Shown here: positions 9,016-9,547 of the stretch, one piece after another
How positions within the stretch are numbered: position 1 is the first letter of the stretch
How the letters are laid out: each line of letters opens with the position of its first letter
Assembly: GCA_900754085.1 (NCBI GenBank)
Contig: CAAEBO010000041.1
Coordinates: 1 to 9,547, forward strand
Reading direction: 5' to 3'
Length of the DNA stretch: 9,547 nucleotides
From: Clostridia bacterium
GTDB lineage: Bacteria > Bacillota > Clostridia > TANB77 > CAG-508
Position numbers and translations under genes: made by a program
Notes under the pieces: generated by a model
Seen by the model: only the letters and a program-made list of their open reading frames with translations
Databases searched by the model: none
Told to the model about the DNA's origin: nothing

Positions 9016-9020
9016 CCCTC
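9016..9020 (-). promoter_or_regulatory. Shine-Dalgarno site of the short leader ORF
   Basis: GAGGG on the minus strand, 7 nt before ATG 9008. The spacing is standard. It is the best initiation signal upstream of the microsatellite and the reason for preferring ATG 9008 over TTG 8980. Confidence 0.45.
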
Positions 9021-9149
9021 GCTTTTTACTGTTTACTTTTAGCTAGAAAATCTGAACAATTTTATTATGGGAATATTCAGAAATCTTTTACTTTATTCAT
9101 TATCTCTTGCATAATATTTAAAAACTACTTGTTCCATTAAATATATTTT

Positions 9150-9176
9150 ACTTTATTATATCTTATATAATAAAGT
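9150..9176. promoter_or_regulatory. AT-rich palindrome with possible -10 box for the giant gene transcript
   Basis: Perfect 12-bp inverted repeat (ACTTTATTATAT, 3-nt spacer, ATATAATAAAGT). On the minus strand it contains TATAAT (9160-9155), upstream of the leader and correctly oriented. No good -35 hexamer lies at 16-18 nt spacing, so a promoter is only suggested. The palindrome could be an operator or just an AT-rich hairpin. The sequence TTTTACTTTATT within it recurs at 9086-9097. Confidence 0.35.
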
Positions 9177-9212
9177 TTAAATTGTAAATATTCATATATT
9201 GTTATAAAGGTA

Positions 9213-9249
9213 CAAATAAGGCTGTACCTTTTACGCACAGCCTTATTTG
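9213..9249. terminator. 13-bp hairpin, likely terminator of the Rpn-family gene
   Basis: CAAATAAGGCTGT and ACAGCCTTATTTG form a perfect 13-bp stem with an 11-nt loop, 28 nt past the stop of the right-hand gene. The tract following it on the minus strand (TACCTTTATAAC) is only weakly U-rich. The plus side (AATTTCTTATTT) is slightly better, so termination may be imperfect or bidirectional. Confidence 0.6.
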
Positions 9250-9277
9250 AATTTCTTATTTACATTTTTATAACATT

Positions 9278-9547
9278 TTATTTTTCTTCTTTTTTAACTT
9301 CATATTTTATTTCATTTTTTAGATTTTTTATTTCTTCTAAGCTTAAATTCGTTACTTTTGATATTATTTCTTCATCTATTTTCTCGCGTATCATCTTTAT
9401 TGCTATTTCTTTTTTTCCTTCTTTTTTTCCTTCTCTTTTTCCTTCTTTTATTCCTTCTTTTATTCCTTTTTTTATCCCTTCTTTTATCCCTTTTTCCATT
9501 CCTATTTCTTTTGCACTTCGCATACTACTATTCCAGTCTCTTTCCCA
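9278..9547 (-). CDS. Rpn-family recombination-promoting nuclease / putative transposase, C-terminal fragment
   Basis: The frame is open to the right edge of the window, beginning WERDWNSSMRSAKEIGMEKG, so the ATG at 9523 is internal and the gene is 5'-truncated by the window. The tail has a Lys/Glu/Gly repeat (eight four-residue units G-x-K-E) followed by AIKMIREKIDEEIISKVTNL and SLEEIKNLK. This combination is characteristic of the C-terminus of Rpn/PDDEXK putative transposases (the T_den_put_tspse type): a charged helix, then a small helical end (I..VTnLSleEIkkL). These proteins normally have about 280-330 residues, with a PD-(D/E)XK nuclease core that would lie outside this window. In E. coli, Rpn proteins are DNA endonucleases that raise recombination. 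Mobility of this copy cannot be judged. Confidence 0.75.
   Translation of the reverse strand, partial: WERDWNSSMRSAKEIGMEKGIKEGIKKGIKEGIKEGKREGKKEGKKEIAIKMIREKIDEEIISKVTNLSLEEIKNLKNEIKYEVKKEEK
9407..9502 (-). repeat. Eight 12-nt coding repeats (G-x-K-E units)
   Basis: Residues from GMEK through GIKE, GIKK, GIKE, GIKE, GKRE, GKKE to GKKE form eight consecutive four-residue units, encoded by near-identical 12-nt units. The period keeps the frame, so copy-number change would only lengthen or shorten the charged helix. Confidence 0.8.

Noticed and set aside
8723..9180. Known riboswitch in the leader (c-di-GMP-I/II in particular, because these can control adhesins)
   Set aside because: The conserved cores expected for c-di-GMP-I (GGCAAACC...GACGCAAAGC) and c-di-GMP-II were not found. 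GTAGCAAACGGGGCTAC and GACGTTAAAAA are only superficial resemblances.
9278..9547. A complete insertion sequence around the Rpn-family gene
   Set aside because: Only the gene's 3' end is in the window. The hairpin after it looks like a terminator, and no terminal inverted repeat pair or target duplication can be identified.

Overview
The window is very AT-rich (roughly a quarter G+C by eye). Almost all of its coding sequence lies on the minus strand. Arg codons are nearly all AGA, Shine-Dalgarno sites are strong (AAGGAGGTG), and TGG is used for Trp with TAA/TGA as stops. This fits a low-GC Gram-positive, most likely an uncultured gut-type member of the Clostridia. The assignment rests on composition and protein style only, with no marker gene.

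Layout, in minus-strand reading order (right to left). (1) 9547-9278: the C-terminal end of an Rpn/PD-(D/E)XK-type putative transposase or nuclease, cut by the window edge. (2) 9277-9009: an intergenic stretch with a 13-bp hairpin (likely terminator), a competing smaller hairpin, a 12-bp AT-rich palindrome holding a possible -10 box, and a 12-nt direct repeat. (3) 9008-8723: a leader with a (GT)12/(AC)12 microsatellite and two small ORFs. A 37-codon ORF enters the tract from a good ATG and Shine-Dalgarno. A longer frame leaves the tract and ends in a TAATG overlap with the next gene. The two are one reading frame apart, and a change in AC copy number to 13 or 10 would join them. (4) 8723-1: one giant surface-protein gene filling over 90% of the window. 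It is read as a 1614-codon ORF (8723-3879) followed by about 1294 open codons in another frame (3883 to the window edge). The switch falls in the middle of a conserved domain, so this is one gene of at least about 2900 codons carrying a frameshift, not two genes.

The giant protein has a Lys-rich cytoplasmic N-terminus, a transmembrane segment near residues 51-73, a juxtamembrane domain, an acidic linker, several fibronectin-III-like beta domains, a carbohydrate-binding-like jelly-roll domain, and then three large GLUG-motif blocks separated by beta domains. A juxtamembrane domain follows, and a second hydrophobic segment begins in the last 30 bases of the window. It looks like an extracellular adhesin or matrix protein tethered to the membrane at both ends.

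The most interesting features are the microsatellite leader immediately upstream of this adhesin-like gene, which resembles a contingency (phase-variation) locus, and the single-base frameshift at a lone CGG codon inside the gene. I found no RNA genes, CRISPR array, complete insertion sequence or plus-strand genes. The plus-strand open frames are shadows of the giant gene.
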